NCBI GenBank assembly: GCA_030063045.1
Contig: JAQSEB010000023.1
Span: forward strand, 2,914,001-2,978,000
DNA: 64,000 bases
From: Pratylenchus scribneri
Taxonomy: Eukaryota; Nematoda; Chromadorea; Rhabditida; Pratylenchidae
Direction: 5' to 3'
Part shown: piece by piece, positions 31,626-42,587 of the stretch
How positions within the stretch are numbered: position 1 is the first letter of the stretch
How the letters are laid out: every line of letters starts with the position of its first letter
Position numbers and translations under genes: made by a program
Notes under the pieces: generated by a model
The model's input: only the letters and a program-made list of their open reading frames with translations
Databases searched by the model: none
What the model was told of the DNA's origin: nothing

Positions 31626-33126
31626 ATGAATAATACTCTGGCCAAAGGAGATTATTTTTTCTTCTCAATAAATGGTAAAATTAAATTAATTTAAAATATT
31701 ATTTATTTCCATGGCCAGATCCAATTCGGGCAATTTATGCCTTTGTGGATTTTGGCGTATTAATTTTTGGGTTATCCCTGAATTTGCTGCTCATTTATTT
31801 GATTCGGAATAAAACGGTGTCATCAATGAAAATTTACAAAAATTTATTGATGATGAGTTGCGCAATGGACGTTTGTGTGGCATTTTGGACATTCATTGTT
31901 CAGCCGGTGAATATTGTCCTAAAATGCCCTAATAATTTAACTTTATAATTTGGCATAGATGCCCTGTGTGGATCATGGCTATAGAACGATCATTTTGAAT
32001 GGCTTATTCCGCAATTCATCGCAGGCAATTCGCTACGCCGCCTATTTAATTTGGATTCAATTCTCAGTATATTCCCATAATTTATTTCGTTCCTCCATTT
32101 CCAGTTATTTTTCCTAATCACCACAATGTCCCAATATGTTTATCGTTTTTGTATCCTTTGCCGCAATGGGGCGATGCCAACAACCATTTTTTGGTCCCTA
32201 ATGTTTGCCCAAGTTTTCCTCAATTTATCCCACGGCACCGTTCTCATTTGGGCCGACTATCCTCGTCCAGAGGATGCACCAAAAATCGCAGAATTACGGA
32301 GGCAAATTGAGAAGGAGGCCGGAATCACCGAAATTCTATTTACCTCATTCATCAAAGCTGTTTTTTATTATTCCATTTTTGGCATAATTTTACCATTTAA
32401 GGCTGATTATCGTTGGCTAACGCACAATTTCATAATGTGCGTCATCATTCCAATCTTTTATGGGGTCATTTATTTTTGCTTCACTCGAATTCGAAGGGCT
32501 ATCGAGGAAATGAATGTGCTTAAAGTGCGCGAATATAATAAGCAAGTGTCACGTGCCCTCCTCTTCCAAGTAGCCCGCATTTTATATTTTAATTCAATTT
32601 AATATTCCTTCAAGGCACTCCTTCCAACCTTCGAAATCTGTGCCTGGTGCATTCAAATGACCCTCCCATTATTTGTTACCGTAGAAAGTACCGTATTCAT
32701 GGTCATTTTCACAGATATTCCAATCCATTTGGTGCCAGTTTTGAATCCACTTGGCACAATTTTATTAGTGGCCCCATATCGGTTTTCCCATCACTTTTCC
32801 CATTAATGGTTTATATTTTCAGCCGTGCTATTTTCCGCTATCTTCAATTAATCAAAAATTCCACGCATGCGAGTGTGGCACAAATTCTCATAAAAAGTAA
32901 TCGAAACCAACAAAATGGGACCACAATGGAAGGGGCCGTAAATGTTCATTCATCATTGGATGAGGCAAATCGAAGGAAAACAGCGAATGGCCGATTGATG
33001 ATGGCAACCAGGGATGGACAAAGAAAATCCAATGATTTTGGAATGCCACCCATTGATGGACTGGCCCAAATTGAGGAAAAACATTACAGCGAGAATAATA
33101 ATAATTTTCAAATGCCAAATTATTAA
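31626..33126 (+). CDS. Nematode 7TM chemoreceptor, Str/Srd superfamily
   Basis: Start MNNTLAKGDYFFFSIN, then TM1 (VLIFGLSLNLLLIYLI) and TM2 (LLMMSCAMDVCVAFWTF) to VQP. The next exon starts MPCVDHG and includes FRNSSQAIRYAAYL, TM3-TM4 and the extracellular loop. TM5 (IMCVIIPIFYGVIYFCF) and the intracellular VREYNKQVSRALLFQ follow, the region where Str/Srd receptors have N..ISRALL.Q. TM6-TM7 end NPLGTILLVAPYR, and the spliced tail RAIFRYLQ leads to a long Ser/Asn-rich C-terminus with stop at 33126. Introns are GT-AG. It is not srsx: it lacks the DRY-like IDR motif of the other three receptors here. The gene looks intact. Confidence 0.82.
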
Positions 33127-33446
33127 ATAAATATTAATTATATGGGCATTAAATTAATTTAGTTATAAATAAATTCAAATGATTTAAATTATTCATGTAA
33201 CTAACATAAGGTTAAATAACTCCAAAAAATTACAAAATTGATGTATTTTTAAATGAATGAAAATTAATAAAAAAAAAATTATTAAATTCAAATAATTTGG
33301 ATTTGATGAAAAAAATTTATATTGGATGGAAGGTAAAGAAAGGCCAATGATTGATTAAAAGAATGATTCATTTTATGGAATTGAATGAAAGAACAAAATG
33401 AAATGTCTCTCTAAATTTTGTTAAATTTATTTTTTAATTTGCCTAA
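33127..33446. other. Short intergenic spacer
   Basis: About 320 bp, AT-rich, with poly-A-rich stretches. No coding or repeat signal is seen. Confidence 0.5.
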
Positions 33447-35179
33447 ATGAATATTTGGGCCTTCATTTTCATTCTAATTTTCCTCAATTTTATTATTTTC
33501 CAATATTCATATTCAAATGACCAATGGGAATCCATCAAAATTGTGCCAATTTATTTGCATAATGAAAATGAGGCCAAATTGCCAAATAAAATAAAAGTAT
33601 TTTATAAATATTTTTAATTTAAATTAAAATAAATTTTAGAATTTTTTGCATTCTGCCATTCAAAATATTGGCCAAATTATTTTTGTTCGTCCATCAAAAA
33701 GGATCGAAAATGAAGAATTCATAAAAACAATTCAAAAATGCCTCGAAATAGAAGATGACAAAATGGAAATGGCAAAATGGGCAAAAGCAATTGAAAATGC
33801 CAATGCCGAATTTGCAAGCCTAAATTCCGGCATTTTGCCCAATTTCCATTTGTTTATTCAAGTAAAATCAACCCAAATTGAAAATAATTAAATATATATT
33901 TTAAAAAGTTGAATTTGCCCTCAATTTGCCATTCCCCAAATTCTCCTTCTGATATTTTGGCTGCCGCTGCCCCTTGCCTCAGCGATTCATTCAATCAAAG
34001 GCCAATTTTTGGCAAATTAATTATTTGTGCACAAAATCCACGATGGGATTATTATCGGGCTGGAATGGACATTTTTCGACATGAAATTTCGCATTCTTTG
34101 GTTTTGGCATTTTAAATTGGAATTTTATCCATTTTTTAGGGTTTTGGGATGATTTTGCCACCAATAAATCAAATTTTGCCTTCAAATAAGAATAATTATT
34201 GGCAATTGGCCAATGGCAATTTCATCCATCGACTGGTCCATTTTATGGATTTTTCCACAAAAGCAATTGTAAATTTGAAAATAATTAAAATATTTACAAA
34301 AAATATTTGATAGCAATTTGGCAGAGAACATTTTAATTGTCCAAAAATGAATGGAATTGAGGCAAATGATGAGCGAAAAATGCATTTGAGTGAATATTTC
34401 TTTGGGGTAATTTATTCATTTTAAACAAATAAATAAAATAAAATTGGTTTAGAATGAATTAATGACGCCAATTTTGAATGGAGGACCAAATTATTTGACA
34501 ATGTTCAGTGCCCTCATTTTGGAGGAAACATTCATTGGCGAACAGTTTGGAATGGAAATTAATATTTTTTTGTATTATTTTCAGTCAATGGTACCGAACA
34601 AATCGAGAAATTGTGGAAATGGAAACGAGGGCATTTTGGTGGGGAAGAGGATTTGGATGCGAATTTTTGGCAAAAAGTTGTTTTGAATTGGCCAAAAAAT
34701 CGAGGAAATGGCCATTTTGTGGGGAAGAAGAATATTATTTTGGGGTAATACTGCATAAATAATGTATTATTAAAATTATAGTGGAGGGAATATAATGAAG
34801 GTGGAATAAAAGAATTGTGTTTTTCAAATGGAACAAATTCATGGAGGAAATATTATAAATGTCAATTATTGGATGAAAATGAAATGCAATGGCCAAATTC
34901 AAATAATGAGAATGGAATAATTAAGGTGGAAATTAAAAATATTTTGAACAAATATTCGAAAATATTTTAGCCAATTTCATTGTCCTCTCAATTCCCTTCA
35001 ATATTTGGAAATCGCCGAATTTTTGGATCAGAATTTGACCATTTTTATTGTCCAATGATTGAGGTAAAATTTATTAAAATTGATTAAAAAATAATTTAAT
35101 TTTGTTTTAGAATCAATTCGATGAAAAGGAACAGTCCAAAATTGATTCATTTTTGGTTGAATGCAAAGAACAAAATTGA
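33447..35179 (+). CDS. Leishmanolysin-like zinc metallopeptidase (M8), secreted
   Basis: Start at 33447 with a signal peptide (MNIWAFIFILIFLNFIIFQ). Exons join with small GT-AG introns through to NQFDEKEQSK...VECKEQN and TGA at 35177-35179. Metzincin landmarks are the zinc motif RHEISHSLVLAF (about 34080-34115), and then the distal zinc His in MHLSEYFFGNELMTPI, with the family's NELM block. After these come LTMFSALILEETF, WYRTN and the late Cys-rich part (RGFGCEFLAKSC, FDHFYCP). The protein is short for the family, with a compact N-terminal pro-region. M8 peptidases degrade extracellular proteins. I see no missing catalytic residue. Confidence 0.85.
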
Positions 35180-35703
35180 TTAATGAATTTGTATTTTGAA
35201 ATGAATAAATGAAATATAATTATGAATAATGTGATTAAATATATTCTAAATGAATTGATGGTATACTGTATTGAAAAGATGAGCCTTCAGGCACATAAAA
35301 GGGGGAATGAGAAAATGTCCCTTTTGGATGGGAAATGGGATGGAGGGATTTGGTTGAGATTTTGTTTTTAGCGGCATAAAAATATTAGTCATCTTTTTGT
35401 TATTTTAGTTTTGCCGATTTGGGACAAACTTAAATGAAACGGTTATGGGGGGGGGGGGGGGGGGGGGGAAGGGGAGGGAAGGGAAAAAACAGATGTTTAC
35501 TGAAAATGAAGCACATTTGGCCGATTCCCAATGCAAATTGGACAAAGGAAGGAAATTGTTAGAATGGGAGGAAGAAAACAACATATTTTGAAATGCGATG
35601 AAATTTTAAAAGTGCTATTTAAAAGTCAGTTTCCCCCATTTATAACATATTTTTCCGTAATTCACATTCCCTAAATTATATTTTCCAATAAATAATTAAT
35701 TCC
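35180..35703. other. Intergenic region with a poly-G tract
   Basis: About 520 bp including the 22-G run at 35447-35468. No gene signal. It should contain the promoter of the Nanos-like gene. Confidence 0.5.
35447..35468 (+). repeat. Poly-G tract (G22)
   Basis: An uninterrupted run of 22 G followed by GGGA-type repeats, the longest of the C/G homopolymers in the window. It is a candidate for quadruplex formation. Confidence 0.95.
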
Positions 35704-38548
35704 ATGTCCAATCAATATTCACCAATTAAGCCGCCTCCACTCTTCCCAATCTCCAAATTTTGTCCATGTATGTAAAACAAATATATTACAGAAAATACTG
35801 ACTGACCTTCTCGGCTTCTAAACAACCCAGGGACTTGAGAATAGACTCATTCCACTTGGAGAGGTCAATTTATTCTATGAAATTCCGATTCAGGCCTGTA
35901 TGACCTGCGAAAAGCTAAACCAATGTTTAAAGCCAAACCGGTTTTGGTTTATTATTTATTTAATACCTGATTGTAATTGAATTTTCATAGACCAAACCGA
36001 CCATGCCAAGCCAAATTGGTTTATTCTCAAATTTTTGGGTTGTCTAGAAGGCGAGATTTCCAAAATTTACTAATGAGCAAATTCCGGAATTAGCTAATTT
36101 CCAATTAATTCTAAAAATATATATTTCTTTAATTTTTCAATTTTAGATTGCAAAGAACTTGGCCGCAAATTTGATGATCATTCCAGGGAGAATTGCCCTG
36201 AAATTGCCAAACTTCCTCCCTGCAAAATTTGCCATGCCAGTGGCAAATTTGGCCATACCCAATCGTTAGTCCAAATCAATATTTTATTTTTCAGTTTTTT
36301 CTTTACAGCCATTGTCCCCAAAATCCTCAAATCCAACTTAAATTGCGAAAGAGTTTCAAGGAGAAATGTGGCAATGTGAACCCAAACAACCTTTGGGACA
36401 ATGGGAATGGGCAGGGAGGTGAGAAAATCGTGTGGGTGCGTTTCGTAAAAAGTGTAAAATGTTGCATTTCGTAAAAAAAGTGTAAAAATGTCGCGTTTCG
36501 TAAAAAAAGTGTAAAAATGTCGCGTTTCGTAAAAAAAGTGTAAAAATGTCGCGTTTCGTAAAAAAAGTGTAAAAATGTCGCGTTTCGTAAAAAAAGTGTA
36601 AAAATGTCGAGTTTCGTAAAAAAAGTGTACAAATGTCGCGTTTGCATTTAAATCAAAAAATATTATAAAATTATCGGGTATAATAAATTTGTATCCAATT
36701 ATTGACGCTATATGGAATTAAGGGATAAAATTTTTTTCAAAGTCATGAAATGATACACCAATCGACTCTGCTATTGGTTTCGCCTAAAATCCAAAAGTAA
36801 AAAAGTTATAGTTGCGCAAAGGAAATACGGATTGGAACTGCTGCGGTGGGCATTTCAGAGTGGACTCCTCCGTGTGCTCCGCCTCCGCGCGACCAGACGA
36901 GCCTTGGCTCGCTTCGCTCGCCAAGGCTCGTCCAGTTCCCGCGCTACGGCTACGCACACTCCGGAGTCCACTCTTACATTCCTCCGCAGTTCCAACACAT
37001 TCCAGCGAGACTTAGAAAAAAATTTTCAAAAAGCCCTTAATTCCATATAGTGCCCAATTATTTGTGAAATAGTAGGTTCATCTAATCATTAATCAATATA
37101 GTTTATTTATTCCGATTTCTGAATCTTAATGATGCTATCAGGATAGATAAAAAAATAAAATGCAAATTGAGTAAATATGACATATATATGCGTTTATTTC
37201 AAAATTGCAAAATTTTAGTTATCTAATAAAAGTGGCAAATTGTTACTTTTCTCAAAAAAAAATTACAAAATCATATCAGTATTAAATTTTATCGAAAAAA
37301 TCAAAGAAAGGAATTTTAAAAATTAAAATAATAATTCATAGAAAAAAGGAAAACTTATAAAATAAACGTAAAATAAATTATAATAAAAAAATTATTGATT
37401 ATTCAATGCGCATAGGATGAATAATTGTTTGGTAATGTCCAGGAAAAGGATCTTAATAAACAAATATGGATTTCTTTTCACGGTTTTGATCAGAATTCAC
37501 CAACTAAATTTAGAAAAATAAAAATAAATTTGTTAAAAATACCGAATTGTTATTTCTGGAGAATAAATTTGCCAGCGCATGATATGATTAGTGCCATCAG
37601 GGGTTGGATATTTTTCACAGATAACAACATTAAAATTATATAATTTTGCTGCGGCTAGTAATTCGACGTTTCCTGCCCAAAAACGATCTTGACGCATATC
37701 TATCATGCGATTCCGAATTTCATTAACATCTATTTTAAATTAGTTTAAAAGAAATGATAATAAAAAATATCATCAAGAATCTATTGTAAATATTACATAT
37801 AATTTTTTGATTTTTTGAAAATATTTAAAATTAAAAAAGAAGAGATATATATATAAATATATGGCAGAATTGCGGAATCGATATGCCACTGTTTCAGGTT
37901 TTTTTTTGGAATATAAAATATTAGTTCATATTTGATTTTGTCTTTTTTGACGCTTCGGGGCTCATCAGTAATCAGATGTTAGCAATTGTTATTCTATTAG
38001 TTCAACCATAATGTTCGTCTTTTTCCTCGCTTCAGGATTACTTCATGTCTCATAACTCAAAACAAATTGAAAATCATTATCACCGTCGTCTTCAGCACCA
38101 TCGATTACCCCATATTTGATATTTTCATCGGCAAAATCTAAATCACCAAAGTTGGCCATAAATTAAGGCCAAGCTGCGCAGGACTTAGCCAAATCAAAAA
38201 CCAATTAGATATTGGCGACCAATGTTCATCAACCCAGAAAACCCCGAGTATAAAAAATTAGCTCAATTCATCTTCAAAAGAAAATTTGGAGACATACAAA
38301 TACAAATAGACAAATAATTTCTTCTAAAGTTATATTATTGGATTAACAAATTTAAATGAGATCAAATAAAAAAAAACAATTTTTACACTTTTTTTACGAA
38401 ACACGACATTTTTACACTTTTTTTACGAAATGCAACATTTTACACTTTTTACGAAACGCGACAGCACCGAGAAAATAGAGGATTCAAAAATGTGAATATT
38501 TTAGGGAGCAATAGTGGATGGTCGAACGGATCAGGATCAAAACAATAA
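35704..38548 (+). CDS. Small Nanos-type zinc-finger protein (111 aa)
   Basis: Four exons, 35704-35767, 36147-36264, 36309-36418 and 38505-38548, with GT-AG introns and phases summing exactly to 112 codons including the stop. The core is two consecutive CCHC motifs: CPYC-x9-H-x4-C, then an 8-residue linker, then CKIC-x7-H-x4-C (CHASGKFGHTQSHC). The second matches the Nanos second zinc motif. The first is shorter between His and Cys than in most Nanos proteins. Nanos proteins work with Pumilio to repress mRNA translation in germ cells; that role is inferred here. The N-terminus is very short (MSNQYSPIKPPPLFP), and the end is GSNSGWSNGSGSKQ. The third intron is about 2.1 kb because a transposon sits in it. 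Confidence 0.72.
36435..36645 (+). repeat. 29-bp tandem repeat array, left end of the transposon
   Basis: About seven copies of a 29-bp unit (GTAAAAAAAGTGTAAAAATG plus TCGCGTTTC). It is the expanded counterpart of the inverted array at 38385-38462. Confidence 0.9.
36704..37053. mobile_element. Nested 350-bp inverted-repeat element (MITE-like) with a GC-rich hairpin
   Basis: Outer inverted ends share CTATATGGAATTAAGGG. The 9-bp string CCAATTATT flanks both sides (36695-36703 and 37054-37062), fitting a 9-bp target duplication as in Mutator-like elements. The centre (about 36829-36992) is a GC-rich imperfect palindrome with arms of about 75 nt, containing GAGTGGACTCC, ACGAGCCTTGGC and the loop TCGCTTCGCTC. 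Its composition is strikingly unlike the surroundings. It is non-coding. Confidence 0.6.
37535..37735 (-). pseudogene. OTU-like cysteine-protease fragment inside the transposon
   Basis: The minus frame contains NEIRNRMIDMRQDRFWAG, then NVELLAAAKLYNFNVVICEK, and stops shortly after. This resembles the middle of OTU deubiquitinase domains (W-G-G-x-x-E-L-x-A-L-A...). The expected DGNC catalytic block upstream and the terminal His were not found, so it is a remnant or an uncertain match. OTU-like domains do occur in some eukaryotic transposons. Confidence 0.35.
38385..38462 (-). repeat. Right inverted end of the transposon (29-bp units)
   Basis: Two to three units, reverse-complementary to the array at 36435-36645, and ending in GCGTTTCG near the flank. 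Identity to the left end over about 80 bp is nearly complete by eye. Confidence 0.85.
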
Positions 38549-39065
38549 TGATGGATGGAAAAAAATGATGGGGGAGTTCACAATTCGAGGAAGATATTAA
38601 TCAAAGATTCAATGAATAATTATAATTATAATAATTGTGAATAATACTTTAAATAATGCCCAATCCTTCACCCACATTTATGAGTGAATATTCAATGTGA
38701 ATTTGCATTTGAATGGGAGGATTAAAATTGTAACAAAATTGACCTAAAATAACAAAAGGGAATGATCAAATTTAAATAAATTTAATCCATTTTTGGAGAA
38801 GAGTGGAAGTGCAAAATAATATTCATCATTAATAACAATAATTTCCTCCCAAATGCCCCAAAATGAATTCATTTTTCATTCATTTCCATTGTCAACCCAA
38901 TTATATTTTCCATTCATTTACTCCCCAATTCCAATTTCCTTATATAATTTGGCCCCCTTTTTTTTATCAATTGATCGATTTTGAGCAGTTTTTAGTTGGT
39001 GATTATTCATTCCAAAAATTGTTTATAAGGAAATTTATTATTTCCAAATATTTTTCCTCTCATAG
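38549..39065. other. Intergenic region upstream of the esterase
   Basis: AT-rich with no repeat or gene signal. The right edge is a strong splice-acceptor-like TTTTTCCTCTCATAG directly before the esterase ATG. That could be a spliced-leader trans-splice site or the end of an intron. Confidence 0.5.
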
Positions 39066-42000
39066 ATGGGCTCAACAAATTCAAAAAATAAAATTGAAGG
39101 AAATGGGACGGAAGTGATTGTTCAAACAAAAAATGGCGGTACTTATGGAGATTGGCCCCTACAAGAGAAAGGACTGATAGAAGGGAGAAAATTGATGGAA
39201 GGGGGAATTGGGATAGGCGACTGCCTGTCAAATGTCAATGAAGTGGGGAAGGAGGGAATCACTTCAGAATCCTTGCCAATTACAAAATAAAATTTATCCA
39301 CAGCACGGATAAATTTGACGAAAATACGACCAAATAGAAAGCAAGATCAGTAGGTGAATCAAATTTTTGCGCCAAATATTAACAGAGAATGGGCAAAGAA
39401 TGAGTCAATAAATCTTGCCAAAAGCTTATTAATTTTTAAAAAATTTTTTAATGGTTGATTTTGAACTCTAACCCTATAGAGTTCGATGAAACACGTCGAT
39501 AGGCCGATAAATTGTCGATATTTGGGTAAAAAGCCTAAAAGTTGCCAAATATGGTTTAGATGGCTTAATATTTTTGAATTTAGGTCAAACCATGAAAAAT
39601 TATAGTCCATCTAAACATTCACACCTGATATTTCGAAGGGTGTAAGATCTATAGGGTCTAAAATTTAGCATTAAAAGTTAAAACATTATTAAGCCACGGC
39701 TAAGAATTCACAACCAAGTGTTAATATTTAAATTCTAGTTATCGAATTCAACGCTATGGAGCGACTAATGAATATCTATAACATACATTACGAATATTAT
39801 TTCATCAACGAAGCAATAACCAATCCGATAATCTAATATACCATTTGAAAGCAAAGTGTCTACAGTTATGCCTTTACGAAGATCTAATTTTAAAAAGTTA
39901 CATTCCTTGAATGTAATAATATTAAACCTAAATTTCTAGAGGAAAATTCCATTTTTTTGAATTGTTTTAAGTTTCCAAAAATTAGCTCTCTTTGAAGGAT
40001 ATTTAAAGCTTTCAAATGGCATATCGCCTTCGATTAGTTGGTTGCTTCCGTTGAGCTATAGCAAAAAAATGGGCCAGGCACTATTATCTCATCAATGACA
40101 ATATTATTCATAAAATTTTAATAAAAAAATAAAAATAATAAATTTTATTTTGTAATTGGCAAGGATTCTGAAGTGATTCCCTCCTTCCCCACTTCATTGA
40201 CATTTGACAGGCAGTCGCCTATCCCAATTCCCCCTTCCATCAATTTTCTCCCTTCTATCAGTCCTTTCTCTTGTAGGGGCCAATCTCCATAAGTACCAAA
40301 ATGGCAAATTGGCCGGAAAACAATTAAATTTTGAAGAGGGAATGGGAAATGGACCAATGGCCAATGTATTTTTGGGCATTCCATTTGCTAAACCCCCAAT
40401 TGGCCAACTTCGATTCAAAGTCCATCCAAAATGACCTAAATTATTTTTCAAATTCTTTTCACAGAAACCAGAACCCCCGGAGCCATGGGAAGGTGTGCGC
40501 CAGGCAATAAAATTTCCCCCTCAATGCCCACAAAATCGACATTCAATTTTGGGCAGAATTTTGGGTGAATATTAATCTAAATTTGATTTTAATTGATTTA
40601 AAAGGGGCGGCCAGTAATGAGGATTGCCTTTATTTGAATGTTTTTGCGCCATTAATTGGGGAAAATGCCCAAAAATGTGCAGTAATTTTTTTCATCCATG
40701 GAGGCGGATTCGTCAGCGGGAATAGCCAAATTTATGGGGAAAAAGGAATTTGCCAGCATTTTGTGAGTCAACAGTCAATCCTCCCTTCCCCATTCTATTC
40801 CCTAATAAGATTTCGGAGCAAAAATGTGTTTTTGTGACAATCCAATATCGAATTGGCCCTTTGGGCTTTTTTTCCACCGGTGATGATGAATGCGACGATA
40901 ATGTTGGACTTTGGGTAATAAATAAATAAATTAGAATATTGAATGTGAAATAATAATTGAATTGAAGGATATGACAATGGCATTGGAATGGGTTCAGGGG
41001 AATATTGAAGCATTTGGAGGGGATCCAAAAAATGTGACTTTGATGGGCCAAAGTGCTGGCGGAGTAGCCGCCGATTTGTTGGCATTGAGTCCACATTCAA
41101 GGGGTTGTGGGAATTGGGAAAAATGAATTTTAATTTACTTATTTAAATGAAGATTTATTCCAAAAATTAATTCCAATGGCCGGAAATTCAAATTGTACTT
41201 GGGCATTTACGGACAATGCCGTCGAAAAATGCAGACAAATTGCCCATGAATTGGGCATTTTTACAACAAATAGTCATGAAGTAAAAAATTAAAGAATTTT
41301 GGCAAAAATGATTTAAATTAAAAGATGATTGATCAACTTCGAAAAGTGCCAGCCAATAAATTGGCAATGGGCCTTGGCGATGGTCATTATAAATTGGGCA
41401 TTTTTAATTTGCCATTGGCACCAAGAATTGATGGAAAATTCTTCCCAAAATCATTGGAATTATTGCGCAAAGAGGCACCGCCAAAATCGCGGCTTATTGG
41501 CCTTTGCCAAATGGAAGGCCTTTTCTTTATGATGCGTACGTGGAAAATATAATATAATTACAAAAATAAATTTGTCCAGTTCGTTCGAATCAATTCACAC
41601 TTTCAAAAGTGCAGGAAATAATCGCGCACCAATTCCCGGAATCAAAATTCCCACAAAATTTCCAACAACTTCGATCCGAAGCATTGAAAATGTATTTTGA
41701 AGGAGAAAATATTCACAAAATGATTGCTGATCGACAAGGCCAATTGAAGGCAATGGCAATGGTAGGCATTAGGCGATGTGAAAATATTATACTTTCCATT
41801 TTAAATATATTTATTGTGTTTAATCCAAATATTCAGATTTTGTCTGATTTATTCGTTGGCATTGCCACCCAAGAAAATATTAACCAGCAATTGGCACTCC
41901 AAAATGGAGCCAATATTTTCCTTTATACATTTGAATATTGCAATCCACGATTGTTGACATTGCTTGGAATTATATTCAATGCTAAATTTCCCTTTAAGGG

Positions 42001-42413
42001 TTTTATCCATTTTTTCAATTTTTATTTGATTTTAATAAGCTTGCACTCATTCCTGCGAACTTTTCTACATTTTCAAAAATGCTGACATCAAATTGTTTGG
42101 CCGAAAATTGATGGATGAAAATGATGAAAAATTGGTCAAAATTGTCACAAAAATGTGGGCAAATTTTGCCAAATACGGGTAAAGGAAAAATTTTTATTCA
42201 AAAAAAAAACAAACAAATTCAAACAAATAATTAAGGGACCCGTATGGAGCAAAGGAGAAGCCAAATTCCCTTTTTGATGGATTAAATTGGGAAGCAGTCA
42301 CCGTGGAACATCCAAGCCAAAATTTATCAATTAATTTGGAACCAACAATGCAGAAAATACTTTATTTAAATCGGCCAAACCGATGGATGGAATTATTGAA
42401 AGGAAAATATTAA
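39066..42413 (+). CDS. Carboxylesterase (alpha/beta hydrolase, COesterase family) with an element in exon 1
   Basis: The ATG at 39066 opens MGSTNSKNK, a possible N-myristoylation site. The first exon reads [10 protein letters not shown]. After the element (39138-40297) the frame continues [28 protein letters not shown], as in typical esterases. Later landmarks are [12 protein letters not shown], the oxyanion motif [20 protein letters not shown], the nucleophile GQSAGG (about 41050), and the His block [11 protein letters not shown]. The C-terminus is [13 protein letters not shown] and WMELLKGKY, with TAA 42411-42413. The acid residue was not pinned down. Most introns are short GT-AG. Unspliced, the element adds a stop at 39288-39290. 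If spliced at its own sites (39139-40276), only ten codons are added and the frame is kept. Confidence 0.85.
39138..40297. mobile_element. 1160-bp non-autonomous inverted-repeat element carrying splice sites (introner-like)
   Basis: Terminal inverted repeats 39138-39297 and 40138-40297 are 160 bp and identical by eye, beginning GGTACTTATGGAGATTGGCC. An 8-bp direct repeat, AAAATGGC, flanks it (39130-39137 and 40298-40305). Removing the element plus one repeat restores an uninterrupted esterase reading frame. The second and third bases form a GT donor at the left edge (39139). The right repeat supplies the acceptor TTTCTCTTGTAG (AG at 40275-40276). The interior has no transposase. Identical ends mean a recent insertion. 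Confidence 0.85.
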
Positions 42414-42587
42414 TTTTGATTACCGTAATATTTTAGTATATACAGTAATTATTTATAATTAATGAATGAGAAAAATATTTTAGTTTATTTTATTTATGAA
42501 TATTTCATCTTCCTATCAAATAATAGCTTAAAATTTTTAATTTCGATACCTATTTTTGTGGAATCATTAAAAAAATTTCGAGTTTTG

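Larger units (their letters stand above)
36429..38468. mobile_element. 2.04-kb DNA transposon with repeat-bearing inverted ends, in the nanos-like intron
   Basis: Left and right ends are inverted copies of GCGTTTCGTAAAAAGTGTAA followed by TGTTGCATTTCG and 29-bp units. The left side has about seven units and the right side two to three. The 8-bp string GAGAAAAT flanks the element (36421-36428 and 38469-38476), as expected of a target duplication. Without the element the host intron would be 38 nt. The interior holds a nested 350-bp element and, on the minus strand, an OTU-like coding remnant. No complete transposase is seen. An 8-bp duplication fits hAT, P or Merlin types; the family is unresolved. 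Confidence 0.65.

Noticed and set aside
32126..32602. Long ORF in the Str/Srd-type receptor as an independent intronless gene
   Set aside because: Upstream and downstream exons join in phase and supply the missing transmembrane segments.
36829..36992. GC-rich palindrome as a tRNA, rRNA or other structural RNA gene
   Set aside because: Sits symmetrically inside an inverted-repeat element with flanking duplications; simple foldback structure explains it.
39359..39610. Minus ORF (83 aa) inside the esterase element as a transposase
   Set aside because: No DDE/DDD pattern or other transposase motif; the element looks non-autonomous.
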